Notes: a model not told the origin generated them from the sequence alone. A stretch of DNA of 64,000 nt from Rhizobiales bacterium 63-22 (GCA_001898995.1 MKVZ01000017.1:60110-124109), one strand, 5' to 3'. Counted from the stretch's first letter, positions 1-8,693 are shown. A program made the numbers and translations.

Positions 1-1
1 C

Positions 2-736
2 TTCCATGAAGCGGCGGGCCTTGCCGCCAACGAGCTCGGCTTCAAGAAGATGGTCATCCTTGCGCCCAACTATCAGGCGGGCCGCGACGCGCTCAAAGGC
101 TTCAAGCGTACCTACAAGGGCAAGATCGTCGGCGAGATCTACACCAAGCTCGACCAGACGGACTTCTCCGTCGAGTTGGCGCGCATCAAGTCGCTGGCAC
201 CTGACGCCATCTATCAGTTCCATCCCGGCGGCGCGGGCATCAATTTTGCCAAGCAATATGCCAATTCCGGTCTGGAGGGATCGATCCCGATGATCATTCC
301 GAGCTTCTCCATGGATGCGCGCATGATCTCGGCCACCGGCAATGCCGCCGAAGGTGTCTACGCCTCGGCGCTGTGGACGACGGAAACCGACAACCCGGCT
401 TCCAAGGCTTTCGTGGCCGCCTTCCGCAAGGATTACGGCCGCGACCCGACCATCTATGCGGCGCAAGCCTATGACACCGCGCATCTGATAGGGGCAGGCC
501 TCAAGGCCGTCGGCGGCGATCTGTCCAAGGAAGACGATTTCCGCAGCGCGCTGCGCAAGGCCGATTTCACGTCGATCCGCGGCAACTTCAAGATGGGCCA
601 CAACAATCATCCCATTCAGGATTATTATCTGACGAGGTTCGAGAAGAACGCGGACGGTAAGATCGTTCAGAAGATCGTGAAGAAGGTCGCGTCCAATTAT
701 GCCGATGCCTATGCATCGAAATGCGCGATGAAATGA
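2..736 (+). CDS. livK: Branched-chain amino acid-type ABC transporter substrate-binding protein, 5' truncated
   Basis: Periplasmic ligand-binding component of a Liv-type (HAAT) ABC importer with the type I periplasmic-binding fold (Peripla_BP_6). The frame is open from base 2 with no start, so the signal peptide and most of the first lobe lie outside the window; 244 residues of the C-terminal part remain. The segment around LAPDAIYQFHPGGAGINFAK and the YGRDPTIYAAQAYDTAHLIG stretch are typical of LivK-like proteins. It is followed by livH, livM, livG and livF on the same strand. Because the next genes are aromatic/nitrile catabolic, the ligand may be an aromatic acid rather than leucine; that is inference from context. 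Confidence 0.9.
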   Translation, partial: FHEAAGLAANELGFKKMVILAPNYQAGRDALKGFKRTYKGKIVGEIYTKLDQTDFSVELARIKSLAPDAIYQFHPGGAGINFAKQYANSGLEGSIPMIIPSFSMDARMISATGNAAEGVYASALWTTETDNPASKAFVAAFRKDYGRDPTIYAAQAYDTAHLIGAGLKAVGGDLSKEDDFRSALRKADFTSIRGNFKMGHNNHPIQDYYLTRFEKNADGKIVQKIVKKVASNYADAYASKCAMK

Positions 737-756
737 CAGGACTGGAAGCGACGCGG

Positions 757-788
757 GCGGGAGCGGCCGTAACACGGCGCGCTCCCGC
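757..788 (+). promoter_or_regulatory. Strong intercistronic hairpin between livK and livH
   Basis: A 9-bp perfect inverted repeat (GCGGGAGCG at 757-765 with CGCTCCCGC at 780-788) is extended inward by a further 5 bp (GCCGT/ACGGC), leaving a 3-nt loop and one bulged G. No T-run follows, so it is unlikely to be a full intrinsic terminator. Such hairpins after a binding-protein gene commonly protect its mRNA and raise its level over the permease genes; that role is inferred here. Confidence 0.6.
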
Positions 789-888
789 AGGCGCGATCTT
801 CCATCTGCGATCCCGGATCGAAAGCCGCTGCCGTTTTCCGGTCCGCGGCCGTAGACTCGAAACCTTTGATGATGAATGAGGAAGGCGG

Positions 889-1803
889 ATGCTGCTATTC
901 ATCGAACAGGTGCTGAACGGCCTGCAATATGGCTCTATGCTCTTCATGCTGGCGTCCGGCCTGACCCTGATCTTCGGCATTATGGGTGTGATCAACCTGA
1001 CCCACGGTGCATTCTACATGGTGGGCGCCTATTGCGCTGCCTTCACCATTCTGGGCACGGGAAGCTTTCTGCTCGGCATGGTCGCCGCCATCCTGGGCGC
1101 GGGCCTCTATGCCATGGCGGTGGAGCTTTCGGTCATTCAGTGGCTCTATCGGCGCGACCATCTCTATCAGGTGCTGGCGACGCTTGGCCTCATCCTTTTC
1201 ACCAACGAGGCGGTCAGCATTGTCTTCGGCCGCCAGCCGCCCTTCGTGGACATTCCCCCCGCCTTGCAGGGCGCGGTGACGGTGTTTCCGGGGCTTGAAT
1301 ATTCGGTCATGCGGCTTGCCTTCATCGCCGTCGGCGCGCTGGTGGCGGTGGGACTGTGGTTCCTGGTCAACCGGACGCGGATCGGCATGCTGATCCGCGC
1401 CGGCGCCGACGACCGTGAAATGGTCGACGCGCTGGGTGTCAATGTCCGCCGCCTCTATACGATCCTGTTTGCGCTCGGCGGCGCGCTGTGCGGGCTGGCC
1501 GGCGTCATGGCGGCACCTCTGCTCGCCATCGAGATCGGCATGGGCGAGCACGTGCTCATCACCACCTTCGTCGTCATCGTCATCGGCGGTGTGGGCTCGG
1601 TCAGGGGCGCGCTCGTCGGCGCGCTTCTGGTCGGCATGGTGGACAGCATGGGCCGTGCCTATCTTCCGCAGATCATGCAGCTTCTGCTGCCGCCCGCCGC
1701 CGCCGATACGCTGAGTGCCGGCCTCGTCTCGGCCAGCATCTATGTGCTGATGGCGGTGGTGCTGCTGTTCCGGCCGCTCGGCCTGCTGCCGGCGAGGAAC
1801 TGA
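889..1803 (+). CDS. livH: Branched-chain amino acid-type ABC transporter permease LivH
   Basis: Inner-membrane permease of the Liv-type importer (BPD_transp_2 family), 304 residues with about eight hydrophobic segments, the usual size for LivH. The N-terminal QVLNGLQYGSMLFMLASGLT stretch and the later GGVGSVRGALVGALLVG loop are family hallmarks. The ATG at 889 follows a GAGGAAGG ribosome site. The gene lies 152 bp after livK, behind a strong hairpin, and 3 bp before livM, so it belongs to the same operon. Confidence 0.92.
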   Translation: MLLFIEQVLNGLQYGSMLFMLASGLTLIFGIMGVINLTHGAFYMVGAYCAAFTILGTGSFLLGMVAAILGAGLYAMAVELSVIQWLYRRDHLYQVLATLGLILFTNEAVSIVFGRQPPFVDIPPALQGAVTVFPGLEYSVMRLAFIAVGALVAVGLWFLVNRTRIGMLIRAGADDREMVDALGVNVRRLYTILFALGGALCGLAGVMAAPLLAIEIGMGEHVLITTFVVIVIGGVGSVRGALVGALLVGMVDSMGRAYLPQIMQLLLPPAAADTLSAGLVSASIYVLMAVVLLFRPLGLLPARN

Positions 1804-1806
1804 GCG

Positions 1807-2775
1807 ATGCGCATGGGCAGGACCGCAATCATTCTCCTAGGCCTCGTCGCTTTTGCGCTTGTGCCACTGCTGGCGGGCGTGACGGGCAACAGCGCGATGG
1901 AAGGGCTGGCGACGCGGATCGTCATCTACGCCATCGCTGCCGTCAGCCTCGACCTCATCATCGGCTACGGCGCGCTGGTCAGTTTCGGCCACGCCATGTT
2001 CTTCGGGCTCGGCGGCTATATGGTCGGTATCGTCGCCTATCACACCAATAGGGGCGAGCCGCTGTTCGGCTGGGACGGGTCCAACGCCGCGCTCGTCGTA
2101 TGGCCGCTGGCGCTCGCCGCCTGCGTGGTGCTCGCCGTGGTCGTCGGCTGGCTGGCGCTCAAGACGGCGGGCGTGCAGTTCATCATGATCACGCTCGCCT
2201 TCGCGCAGATGGTGTTCTTCGTACTCATCTCGCTGCAGACCTATGGCGGCGACGACGGGCTCCTGATCGACGCGCGCAACACCTTGCCGCTGATCGACAT
2301 CGGCAACGGCACGGTGTTCTATTATCTGTGTCTGGCGCTCCTCGTGCTATGGACCATGTTCTGCACGGTGATCGTCAATTCCCGCTTCGGCCTCATCTTC
2401 CAGGCGCTGCGCCAGAGCGAGCGGCGCGCGGTCAATCTCGGCGTGCGTCCGCTGAATTTCCGTCTGACGGCCTTCGTCATCTCCGCCTTCGGCACGGGGC
2501 TGGCCGGGATTCTATGGGCCAATTACGCGCTCTTCGTCACGCCCGACATGGCAGCGTGGTCGAAGTCGGGCGAGTTCATGGCCATCGTGGTTATGGGCGG
2601 CCTCGGCACGCTGATCGGTCCGATCGCAGGTGCCGCCGTCTTCATCATCCTCGAACAGACCCTGTCCGGCTGGACCGAGCACTGGATGATCGTGATGGGA
2701 CCGATCCTCACCCTGATCGCGCTCTTCGGCCAGCAGGGCATGCTCGGACGGGTACTGGGGAACCGCCATGGCTGA
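1807..2775 (+). CDS. livM: Branched-chain amino acid-type ABC transporter permease LivM
   Basis: Second permease of the Liv-type importer, 322 residues and strongly hydrophobic. The segment DLIIGYGALVSFGHAMFFGLG near residues 47-67 is the LivM signature, and the C-terminal half has the conserved VMGGLGTLIGPIAGAAVF loop that contacts the ATPases. Its end overlaps the start of livG by 8 bp, which indicates translational coupling. It should form the transmembrane heterodimer with LivH. Confidence 0.92.
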   Translation: MRMGRTAIILLGLVAFALVPLLAGVTGNSAMEGLATRIVIYAIAAVSLDLIIGYGALVSFGHAMFFGLGGYMVGIVAYHTNRGEPLFGWDGSNAALVVWPLALAACVVLAVVVGWLALKTAGVQFIMITLAFAQMVFFVLISLQTYGGDDGLLIDARNTLPLIDIGNGTVFYYLCLALLVLWTMFCTVIVNSRFGLIFQALRQSERRAVNLGVRPLNFRLTAFVISAFGTGLAGILWANYALFVTPDMAAWSKSGEFMAIVVMGGLGTLIGPIAGAAVFIILEQTLSGWTEHWMIVMGPILTLIALFGQQGMLGRVLGNRHG

Positions 2776-3538
2776 AAAAAAAGCTGACAGCAACGCTTCC
2801 GTTCTGGTTCTGGAAAACCTGCACAAGACGTTCGGCGCGCTGGTCGCCACCAACGGCGTCAGCCTCGACGTGCGGCGGGGGGAACTGCACGCGCTGATCG
2901 GCCCCAACGGCGCCGGCAAGTCCACGCTGATCGCGCAGATCTGCGGCGAGATCGCACCCGACAGCGGGCGCGTTCTGTTCGACGGGCAGGACATCACCCG
3001 ACTGCCGGCCTGGCAGCGCGCGAGGATGGGCATGGGCCGCTCCTTTCAGCTCACCCAGCTTTGCCCCGACTTCACCGCGATGGAGAACGTGCTCCTGTCG
3101 CTGGAGGCGAAGAACGGCGGCTTGACGGGCATTTTCCGCAATCCGCGCCACAACGCGCGGAACCGCGAGATCGCTCACACATGGCTCGACCGGGTCGGCC
3201 TCGGCAAACATGAGACGCGCATCGTCTCCAGCCTCGCGCACGGTGAACGGCGGCAGCTCGAAATCGCCGTGGCGCTGGCGCGCAATCCGCGCCTGATCCT
3301 GCTCGACGAGCCGATGGCGGGCATGGGGCCGGAAGAATCCGCGTCGCTGACAGCGCTCCTGCAAAGCCTCAAACGCGACTATCCGATCCTGCTCATCGAG
3401 CACGACATGGACGCCGTCTTCGCGCTCGCCGACCGGATCAGCGTTCTCGTCTACGGCAAGGTCATCTTCACCGGAACGGCGGCGGAAATCCGCGCCCATC
3501 CTGAAGTCCGCGCCGCATATCTGGGGGAGACAACCTGA
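2768..3538 (+). CDS. livG: ABC transporter ATP-binding protein LivG
   Basis: Cytoplasmic ATPase of the importer, 256 residues. Walker A GPNGAGKST is at about residues 45-53, the signature motif is the variant LAHGE near residue 156, and Walker B LILLDEP is near 176-182 followed by the switch His in LLIEHDMD. The C-terminal extension ending AYLGE is typical of the LivG branch. Translation is coupled to livM (8-bp overlap) and to livF (1-bp TGATG overlap). Confidence 0.93.
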   Translation: MAEKKADSNASVLVLENLHKTFGALVATNGVSLDVRRGELHALIGPNGAGKSTLIAQICGEIAPDSGRVLFDGQDITRLPAWQRARMGMGRSFQLTQLCPDFTAMENVLLSLEAKNGGLTGIFRNPRHNARNREIAHTWLDRVGLGKHETRIVSSLAHGERRQLEIAVALARNPRLILLDEPMAGMGPEESASLTALLQSLKRDYPILLIEHDMDAVFALADRISVLVYGKVIFTGTAAEIRAHPEVRAAYLGETT

Positions 3539-4224
3539 TGCTGACGCTCGACAGACTGGAAGCAGGTTACGGGCAGGCCCGCGTCTTGTTCGGCATGTCG
3601 CTGGAGGCGAAGGCGGGCGAGATCGTCGCGCTGATCGGACGCAACGGCATGGGCAAGACCACCACCGTCAAAGCGATCATGGGCATGGTCAAGCCGACCG
3701 GCGGGGCGGTGCGCTTCGGCGACACGGTCGTCAACCGCATGCCGCCCAACGCCATCGCGCGGCTCGGCATCGGGCTGGTGCCGGAGGGGCGGCGGGTGTT
3801 TCCCTCGCTCACCGTGGAGGAAAACCTGATCGCCACCGCCCGGCCGGGCGTATGGACGCTGCAAAGGGTGGTGGCGCTCTTCCCACGGCTGGAGGAGCGC
3901 AAGCGCCAGCCCGCGCGCACGCTTTCGGGCGGCGAGCAGCAGATGCTCGCCATCGGCCGCGCGCTGCTGACCAATCCGAAGCTGCTCATCCTCGACGAGG
4001 CGACGGAAGGGCTCGCGCCGATCATCCGCGCCGAAATCTGGCGCTGCCTGCACGAATTGAAGACCATCGGCCAGACCATCCTCGTCATCGACAAGAATCT
4101 GGGCGAGATGGCGAGCCTCGTCGACCGCCACAACATCGTGGACAAGGGCCGCGTGGTGTGGACGGGAAGCCCTGCGGAACTCGCCGCCGACCGCGACCTC
4201 TCGCACCGCTATCTGGGGATATGA
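3538..4224 (+). CDS. livF: ABC transporter ATP-binding protein LivF
   Basis: Second ATPase of the Liv importer, 228 residues. Walker A GRNGMGKTT is near residue 34, the signature LSGGEQQ near 129-135 and Walker B LLILDEA near 148-154. The LVPEGRRVFPSLTVEENL segment is characteristic of LivF. The switch histidine is replaced: the usual IEQ or IEH triplet reads VIDKN here, an oddity that some LivF proteins share. The stop overlaps the region just before the next gene, so the hydrolase is probably co-transcribed with the transporter. Confidence 0.92.
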   Translation: MLTLDRLEAGYGQARVLFGMSLEAKAGEIVALIGRNGMGKTTTVKAIMGMVKPTGGAVRFGDTVVNRMPPNAIARLGIGLVPEGRRVFPSLTVEENLIATARPGVWTLQRVVALFPRLEERKRQPARTLSGGEQQMLAIGRALLTNPKLLILDEATEGLAPIIRAEIWRCLHELKTIGQTILVIDKNLGEMASLVDRHNIVDKGRVVWTGSPAELAADRDLSHRYLGI

Positions 4225-4226
4225 CC

Positions 4227-5129
4227 ATGGGCGATTTCACCTATCAGGGCTACGACGCCGCAGCGCTCGACATCGAATACAATGCGCGCGCCAGCGTCGC
4301 CTCCTTCGACGACGAATATGCGCGGCTGGTCGAGGTCAGCCGGCAGGTGACGGCCGAAATTCCGAACCGGACCGGCATCGTCTACGACCGGCTGAGCGGC
4401 GAGACGTTCGATTTCTATCCGGCCGGCGAGGGAGCGCCGCTCTTCGTGTGGATCCATGGCGGCTACTGGCGCGGCGGCAATGCGGCCGACAACGCCTTCG
4501 CCGTGCCGGGCCTGCACGCGCACGGCTTTTCCGTCGCGGTGCTCGACTATACGCTGGCCCCCGCCGTGACGCTGGACGAGATCGTCCGGCAGGTACGCGC
4601 GGCAGTGTCCTGGCTCCACGCGCACCGCGATATCCTGAAGATCGGCAACGGCCCCTTCGTGGCCGGCGGCACCTCGGCGGGCGGGCATCTCACCGCCATG
4701 CTTCTGGCCGACGGCTGGCACGAGGCGTTCGGCGTGCCGCGCGACATCGTGGCCGTGGGGCTGGACCTGTCGGGCCTGCACGACCTCACGCCGCTGCCGC
4801 ACACGCATATCAATGCGTGGATGCAGTTCCACGATGCCATGGTGGCGCGCAACAGCCCGCAATTCCTGATTCCGCGGGAAAGCTCCGCCCATCTGGTCGC
4901 CTCGGTGGGCGGGCTGGAAACGGCCGAGTTCCGCCGCCAGACCGCGGCCTATGCGGATGCATGGCGGCAGGCGGGACATGCCGCCACCGTGGTCGACATG
5001 CCCGAGAACAATCATTTCGACCTGCCGCTGACGCTGCGCGAACCGGACGGAAAACTGGTGCGCGCCGTCTTGGAAGCCTACAGCCCGTGGAGCGCATCCG
5101 CTTTTCCCCGAAACGCGAGAACGCTCTGA
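4227..5129 (+). CDS. Alpha/beta hydrolase, arylformamidase/esterase-like
   Basis: 300-residue alpha/beta-hydrolase. The oxyanion-hole motif HGGYW begins at His77, the nucleophile lies in GGTSAGG (Ser150) and the catalytic His is likely His263 in NNHFD. The HGGYW form is typical of kynurenine formamidase-like enzymes, which hydrolyse N-formyl-arylamines, but short-chain esterases share it. In this anthranilate-type neighbourhood a deformylase acting on N-formylkynurenine or N-formylanthranilate is plausible but unproven. ATG at 4227 is preferred because GGGG precedes it at good spacing; an in-frame ATG at 4221 overlaps the livF stop. A dispersed repeat follows the stop. Confidence 0.8.
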   Translation: MGDFTYQGYDAAALDIEYNARASVASFDDEYARLVEVSRQVTAEIPNRTGIVYDRLSGETFDFYPAGEGAPLFVWIHGGYWRGGNAADNAFAVPGLHAHGFSVAVLDYTLAPAVTLDEIVRQVRAAVSWLHAHRDILKIGNGPFVAGGTSAGGHLTAMLLADGWHEAFGVPRDIVAVGLDLSGLHDLTPLPHTHINAWMQFHDAMVARNSPQFLIPRESSAHLVASVGGLETAEFRRQTAAYADAWRQAGHAATVVDMPENNHFDLPLTLREPDGKLVRAVLEAYSPWSASAFPRNARTL

Positions 5130-5130
5130 C

Positions 5131-5191
5131 TCTTTGTTTTTACGCATTTCCGAACGCAAAACCGCTCCGCACTTTTGCTGGAAATGCTCTA
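5131..5191. repeat. Dispersed intergenic repeat, copy A
   Basis: The sequence shares the core AACCGCT-CGCACTTT-GCTGGAAATGCTCTA, with a TTTGTTTTTACGCATT upstream part, with copies at 29698-29760, 53286-53347 and (diverged) 54811-54870. It fills the gap between the hydrolase and the nitrilase and ends just before the nitrilase ribosome site. Similar short palindromic elements are common in Rhizobiales intergenic regions. Confidence 0.75.
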
Positions 5192-5209
5192 CCGAGAAGG
5201 AAACAACCA

Positions 5210-6157
5210 ATGAGCAAGCCCTGGAAAGCCGCCGTCGCGCAGATCGCCTCCGTCCCAGACGATTCCGTCGCCTCGGCGCGCAAGGCCGCCGACGCCATCC
5301 GCAAGGCGGCGGGCGAAGGCGCGCGGCTGATCGTCTTCCCGGAAGCCTTCCTCGGCGGCTATCCGAAGGGCGCCTCCTTCGGCTGCCCCATCGGCATGCG
5401 CAGGCCGGAAGGGCGCGAGGCCTATCTGCACTATCACAAGGCGGCCATCGACCTCGACGGCGAGGAAGTGGAGATCGTCTCCGAGGCGACGGCCGAAACC
5501 GAGACCTTCATCGTCATCGGCTGTATCGAGCGCGATGGCGGCACGCTCTATTGCACGGCGCTGTTCTTCGACGGCGCGCGCGGCCTCATCGGCAAGCACC
5601 GCAAGCTGATGCCTACGGCGGCGGAGCGCCTGATCTGGGGCTTCGGCGACGGCTCCACCATGCCGGTCTTCGACACGCCGCTGGGGCGCGTGGGCGCGGT
5701 GATCTGCTGGGAGAACTACATGCCCATGCTGCGCATGCACATGTATGCGCAGGGCATCAGCATCTATTGCGCGCCGACGGCGGACGACCGCGACACATGG
5801 GTGCCCTCCATGCAGCATATCGCGCTCGAAGGCCGCTGCTTCGTGCTCACCGCCTGCCAGCACATCACGCGCGGGGCCTATCCCGCCGATCATGAATCGG
5901 CGCTCGGCGACGAGCCGGGAACGGTCATGATGCGCGGCGGCAGCGCCATCATCAGCCCGCTCGGCAAGGTGCTGGCCGGGCCGGATTTCAGCGGCGAGAC
6001 GATCCTCTATGCCGAGATCGATCCCGACGAGGTCGAGCGCGGCAAGTTCGATTTCGACGTGAGCGGCCATTACGGACGCCCGGACGTGTTCCAGCTCACG
6101 GTGGACGACCGGCCCAAGAACACGGTCAACACCCTGTCTCGCGCCGGGAAAGAGTGA
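5210..6157 (+). CDS. Nitrilase superfamily carbon-nitrogen hydrolase (aryl/aliphatic nitrilase type)
   Basis: 315-residue nitrilase-fold enzyme converting a nitrile to a carboxylic acid plus ammonia. The catalytic triad is complete: Glu45 in FPEAF, Lys132 in HRKLMPT and Cys166 in ICWENYMP. HRKLMPTAAERLIWGFGDGS is diagnostic of true nitrilases (branch 1) rather than amidases or CN hydrolases of other branches. ATG at 5210 has an AGAAGGA site. In this context indole-3-acetonitrile or another arylacetonitrile is an attractive substrate, but that is inference. The downstream flavin reductase starts 4 bp after its stop. Confidence 0.88.
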   Translation: MSKPWKAAVAQIASVPDDSVASARKAADAIRKAAGEGARLIVFPEAFLGGYPKGASFGCPIGMRRPEGREAYLHYHKAAIDLDGEEVEIVSEATAETETFIVIGCIERDGGTLYCTALFFDGARGLIGKHRKLMPTAAERLIWGFGDGSTMPVFDTPLGRVGAVICWENYMPMLRMHMYAQGISIYCAPTADDRDTWVPSMQHIALEGRCFVLTACQHITRGAYPADHESALGDEPGTVMMRGGSAIISPLGKVLAGPDFSGETILYAEIDPDEVERGKFDFDVSGHYGRPDVFQLTVDDRPKNTVNTLSRAGKE

Positions 6158-6161
6158 CGCC

Positions 6162-6818
6162 ATGCGCTTCGACATGAACAGGCTCTCCGGGCAGGAACGC
6201 TACAAGATCATGGCGTCGTCCATCGTGCCGCGCCCCATAGCGTGGATCACCAGCATCTCCGCCGACGGCGTGCGCAATGCCGCGCCGTTCAGCTTCTTCA
6301 ACATGATGGGCAACACGCCGCCGACGGTCGCCATCGGGCTGATGCCGCAGGAGGGCCGCCTCAAGGACACGGCCGCCAACATTCTCGCCACCGGCGAATT
6401 CGTCATCAATCTTGTGGACGAGGAAAATGCCGAGGCGATGAACATGACCTGCATCGATGCGCCCGCCGACATTGATGAAATCGAGCTTGCCGGGCTTGCG
6501 GTGGCGCCTTCGGAAACGGTTGCCCCACCGCGCATCGCCTCCGCGCCGGTCTCGATGGAATGCCGGATGCTGAGCTCGGTCGTGACCGGTCCGCTGCAGA
6601 CCATCGTGATCGGGCAGGTGACGATGGTACATATTCGCGACGAATTTGTGCTGGATGCGGAACGCTGCTATATCGACACGCCGCGGCTGGGGCTGGTCGC
6701 CCGCATGCACGGCAGCGGCGGCTATCTGCGATCGGGCGATTATTTCCAGATAGACCGGCCGACATGGAAAGACTACAGCGAAGACAAGGCGAGGCGGCCC
6801 AGGCTGTCGCCCGTCTGA
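6162..6818 (+). CDS. Flavin reductase-like domain protein (DIM6/NTAB family)
   Basis: 218-residue protein with the FMN-binding split-barrel flavin reductase fold: IVPRPIAWITSIS near residues 21-33 and NAAPFSFFNMMGNTPPTVAIG just after are the family signature. Members either supply reduced flavin to a two-component monooxygenase or act as oxygenases themselves. No obvious large partner oxygenase is adjacent in the window, so the partner may lie upstream of base 1. It is 4 bp from the nitrilase and 26 bp before a GntR gene, apparently in one transcript. Confidence 0.85.
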   Translation: MRFDMNRLSGQERYKIMASSIVPRPIAWITSISADGVRNAAPFSFFNMMGNTPPTVAIGLMPQEGRLKDTAANILATGEFVINLVDEENAEAMNMTCIDAPADIDEIELAGLAVAPSETVAPPRIASAPVSMECRMLSSVVTGPLQTIVIGQVTMVHIRDEFVLDAERCYIDTPRLGLVARMHGSGGYLRSGDYFQIDRPTWKDYSEDKARRPRLSPV

Positions 6819-6844
6819 AATCGAGAATCAGCTCCGGGGCTGCA

Positions 6845-7513
6845 ATGACACGAGCGGAATCCGCCTATTTCAATCTGCGCAACGATATATTGCATGGGCG
6901 GCTCATTCCCGGTCAGCCGTTGCGGCTGGAATTCCTCAAGACACAGTATGGCCTCAGCTTCTCGCCGCTGCGCGAGGCGCTGAACCGGCTTCACGCGGAG
7001 CGGCTGGTGGTCAACGATCCGCCGCGCGGCTTCACCGTCGCGCCGGTTTCGCCGGCCGAGATGCACGACGTGATGGGCGTGCGCATCCTCATCGAAAGCG
7101 AGGCGCTGCGCCTGTCGGTCGAAAGGGGCGGCGACGACTGGGAGACCGAGCTGGTCGCCGCCTTCCACAAGCTCGACCTGCAGTCGCGCCGCATCCGGAC
7201 AGAGGAACAGGCGGAGGACGACGAGGCGCTGATGCAGTTCGAGACGCGTCATCACGAGTTCCACCGCGCGTTGCTGACTGCCTGCGGCTCGCCGCGCCTG
7301 ATGGCGCTGTTCGAGCAGCTTTATGCGGAAACGCAGCGTTATCGCCTGCCGATTTTCCGCGGCGATGGCCCGACCGCATCGGGCCGCGACCTTTCCGCCG
7401 AGCACAGCCAGATCATGGAAGCCGCCCTCGCGCGGCAGGCCGATATGGCGGTTCGCCTGCTTCAAATACACTACCACCGCACGGCCGAGGATATCGCTGG
7501 CTCCGCCCCCTGA
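6845..7513 (+). CDS. GntR family transcriptional regulator (FadR/FCD subfamily)
   Basis: 222-residue regulator with an N-terminal winged helix (about residues 1-70: YFNLRNDILHGRLIPGQPLR, then SFSPLREALNRLHAERLV as the recognition-helix region) and a C-terminal all-helical FCD ligand domain (MHDVMGVRILIESEALRLS onward, with His residues typical of metal binding). The ATG at 6845 was chosen by family alignment; the ribosome site is weak. It closes the importer-hydrolase-nitrilase-reductase operon, so it probably responds to an organic acid of that pathway. Confidence 0.88.
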   Translation: MTRAESAYFNLRNDILHGRLIPGQPLRLEFLKTQYGLSFSPLREALNRLHAERLVVNDPPRGFTVAPVSPAEMHDVMGVRILIESEALRLSVERGGDDWETELVAAFHKLDLQSRRIRTEEQAEDDEALMQFETRHHEFHRALLTACGSPRLMALFEQLYAETQRYRLPIFRGDGPTASGRDLSAEHSQIMEAALARQADMAVRLLQIHYHRTAEDIAGSAP

Positions 7514-7620
7514 TCCTTGCCGCCCGGTCTTCCCCGGCAGAGCGTTTTCCTCTTTCGCAGAGCCGGCCACATCGCGTCCGGCCGAACGAGATTCCGGCAA
7601 ATTAGTTCACATATAAAATT

Positions 7621-7652
7621 ATGCTGTTGCATGTGTATGTGGATTTGCATTA
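7621..7652. promoter_or_regulatory. Putative operator upstream of thioesterase-marR-marR operon
   Basis: ATGCTGTTGCA at 7621-7631 (itself part of an ATGC-N4-GCAT palindrome) and TTGCATTA at 7645-7652 both recur in the iorA promoter (19037-19047 and 19021-19028). The stretch is AT-rich against a GC-rich background and lies 40-75 bp before the thioesterase start. A MarR or GntR protein encoded nearby is the likely binder; this is inferred from sequence sharing only. Confidence 0.5.
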
Positions 7653-7694
7653 TCGTCCGGGAGTGAATTTCAATAGGGATTTCAAATCTGAAGC

Positions 7695-8183
7695 ATGAAC
7701 GAGCTTGTCCAGAAGAACAGTTCGGAACGGCCGGTGCCGCTTGCTCCCCACCAACTGGATGCGGGGCTGTGGTCCACGGACATCCGGATTCAGTTCGGCG
7801 ATTGCGACCCGGCGGGGATCGTCTACACACCGCAGTTTTTCCACATCTTCAATGTGGCGGTGGAGCGCTGGTATGAAGATGCGCTTGGCCTCGATTATTA
7901 TGCCTTCATCCGCGACCGGCGCGTCGGGGTCGGCTATGTCAGCGCGCACGCGGATTTTTTCGTGCCGGGCAAGATGGGCAAGACACTTTCCGTTGCCATC
8001 AAGGTGGAGCGCGTCGGGACGTCGTCCTTCGTTCTCGTGCTGCACGCCTTTCAGGAGGGGCGGGAGGCGCTGCGCGGCCGGATGACGGTTGTCACCACCG
8101 ATCTGGACAGGCACAGGCCCATCCCCATCCCGCAGGATTTGTGCGATGCGCTGCTCGCTTATATGGAAAGAAACGGGCGCTAA
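7695..8183 (+). CDS. 4-hydroxybenzoyl-CoA thioesterase-family acyl-CoA thioesterase
   Basis: 162-residue hot-dog-fold thioesterase. FGDCDPAGIVYTPQFF is the signature of the Pseudomonas 4HBT type, and Asp38 corresponds to its catalytic Asp17. The enzyme should hydrolyse an aromatic or alicyclic CoA ester to free acid and CoA. In the aerobic 2-aminobenzoyl-CoA type of pathway a thioesterase may rescue trapped CoA; that role is inferred. It is the first gene of a transcript with two marR genes and is preceded by the motif shared with iorA. Confidence 0.88.
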   Translation: MNELVQKNSSERPVPLAPHQLDAGLWSTDIRIQFGDCDPAGIVYTPQFFHIFNVAVERWYEDALGLDYYAFIRDRRVGVGYVSAHADFFVPGKMGKTLSVAIKVERVGTSSFVLVLHAFQEGREALRGRMTVVTTDLDRHRPIPIPQDLCDALLAYMERNGR

Positions 8184-8204
8184 CCGGCCCGAGGGCCTTG
8201 AACC

Positions 8205-8693
8205 ATGGCTGACGACAACCCAGAAACGCAAGACGGACGCCGCAAGGCCGAAACACGCGTCTGGCTACAGATTCTGACGCTTGAAAACGTGATCTTCACG
8301 AAGCTGAACAATGTGCTTCTGGCCGGGGTCGGGCTTTCCGTCGCGAAATTCGAGTTTCTGGCGCAGGTGGACCGTTATCCCGACGGCGTGACGCTGGGCG
8401 AGATTTCGCGGAACCTCAAGGTGACGAGCGGCAACGTCTCCGGTCTGGTGCGCCGTCTTCTGGCCGACCGGCTGATCACCAAGACCATGTCGGCGGCGGA
8501 CCGGCGCTCCTTCATCGTCCGCTTCACGCCGCTCGGCCGCGAGACCTTCGACAAGGCCAACGCGCTTCACGCCGCGACGCTGGGCGAGTGTTTCGCCGGG
8601 CTGCCGTTCGACGATCTGGAAAGCCTGCTGGCGCGGCTGCGGGGCCTCGCAACGCATGTTCAGGGCCATGTGCAGAGGCAGACCGATGGCTAA
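8205..8693 (+). CDS. MarR family transcriptional regulator (1)
   Basis: 162-residue MarR-type winged-helix protein. The recognition region reads LGEISRNLKVTSGNVSGLVRRLLADRLI and the wing SAADRRSFIVRFTPLGRE. It begins 21 bp after the thioesterase and overlaps the next marR gene by 8 bp. It resembles the third MarR (9505-10002) in its SGNVSGLV/NGNITGLV helix more than the second, suggesting the two are paralogues. Confidence 0.9.
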   Translation: MADDNPETQDGRRKAETRVWLQILTLENVIFTKLNNVLLAGVGLSVAKFEFLAQVDRYPDGVTLGEISRNLKVTSGNVSGLVRRLLADRLITKTMSAADRRSFIVRFTPLGRETFDKANALHAATLGECFAGLPFDDLESLLARLRGLATHVQGHVQRQTDG

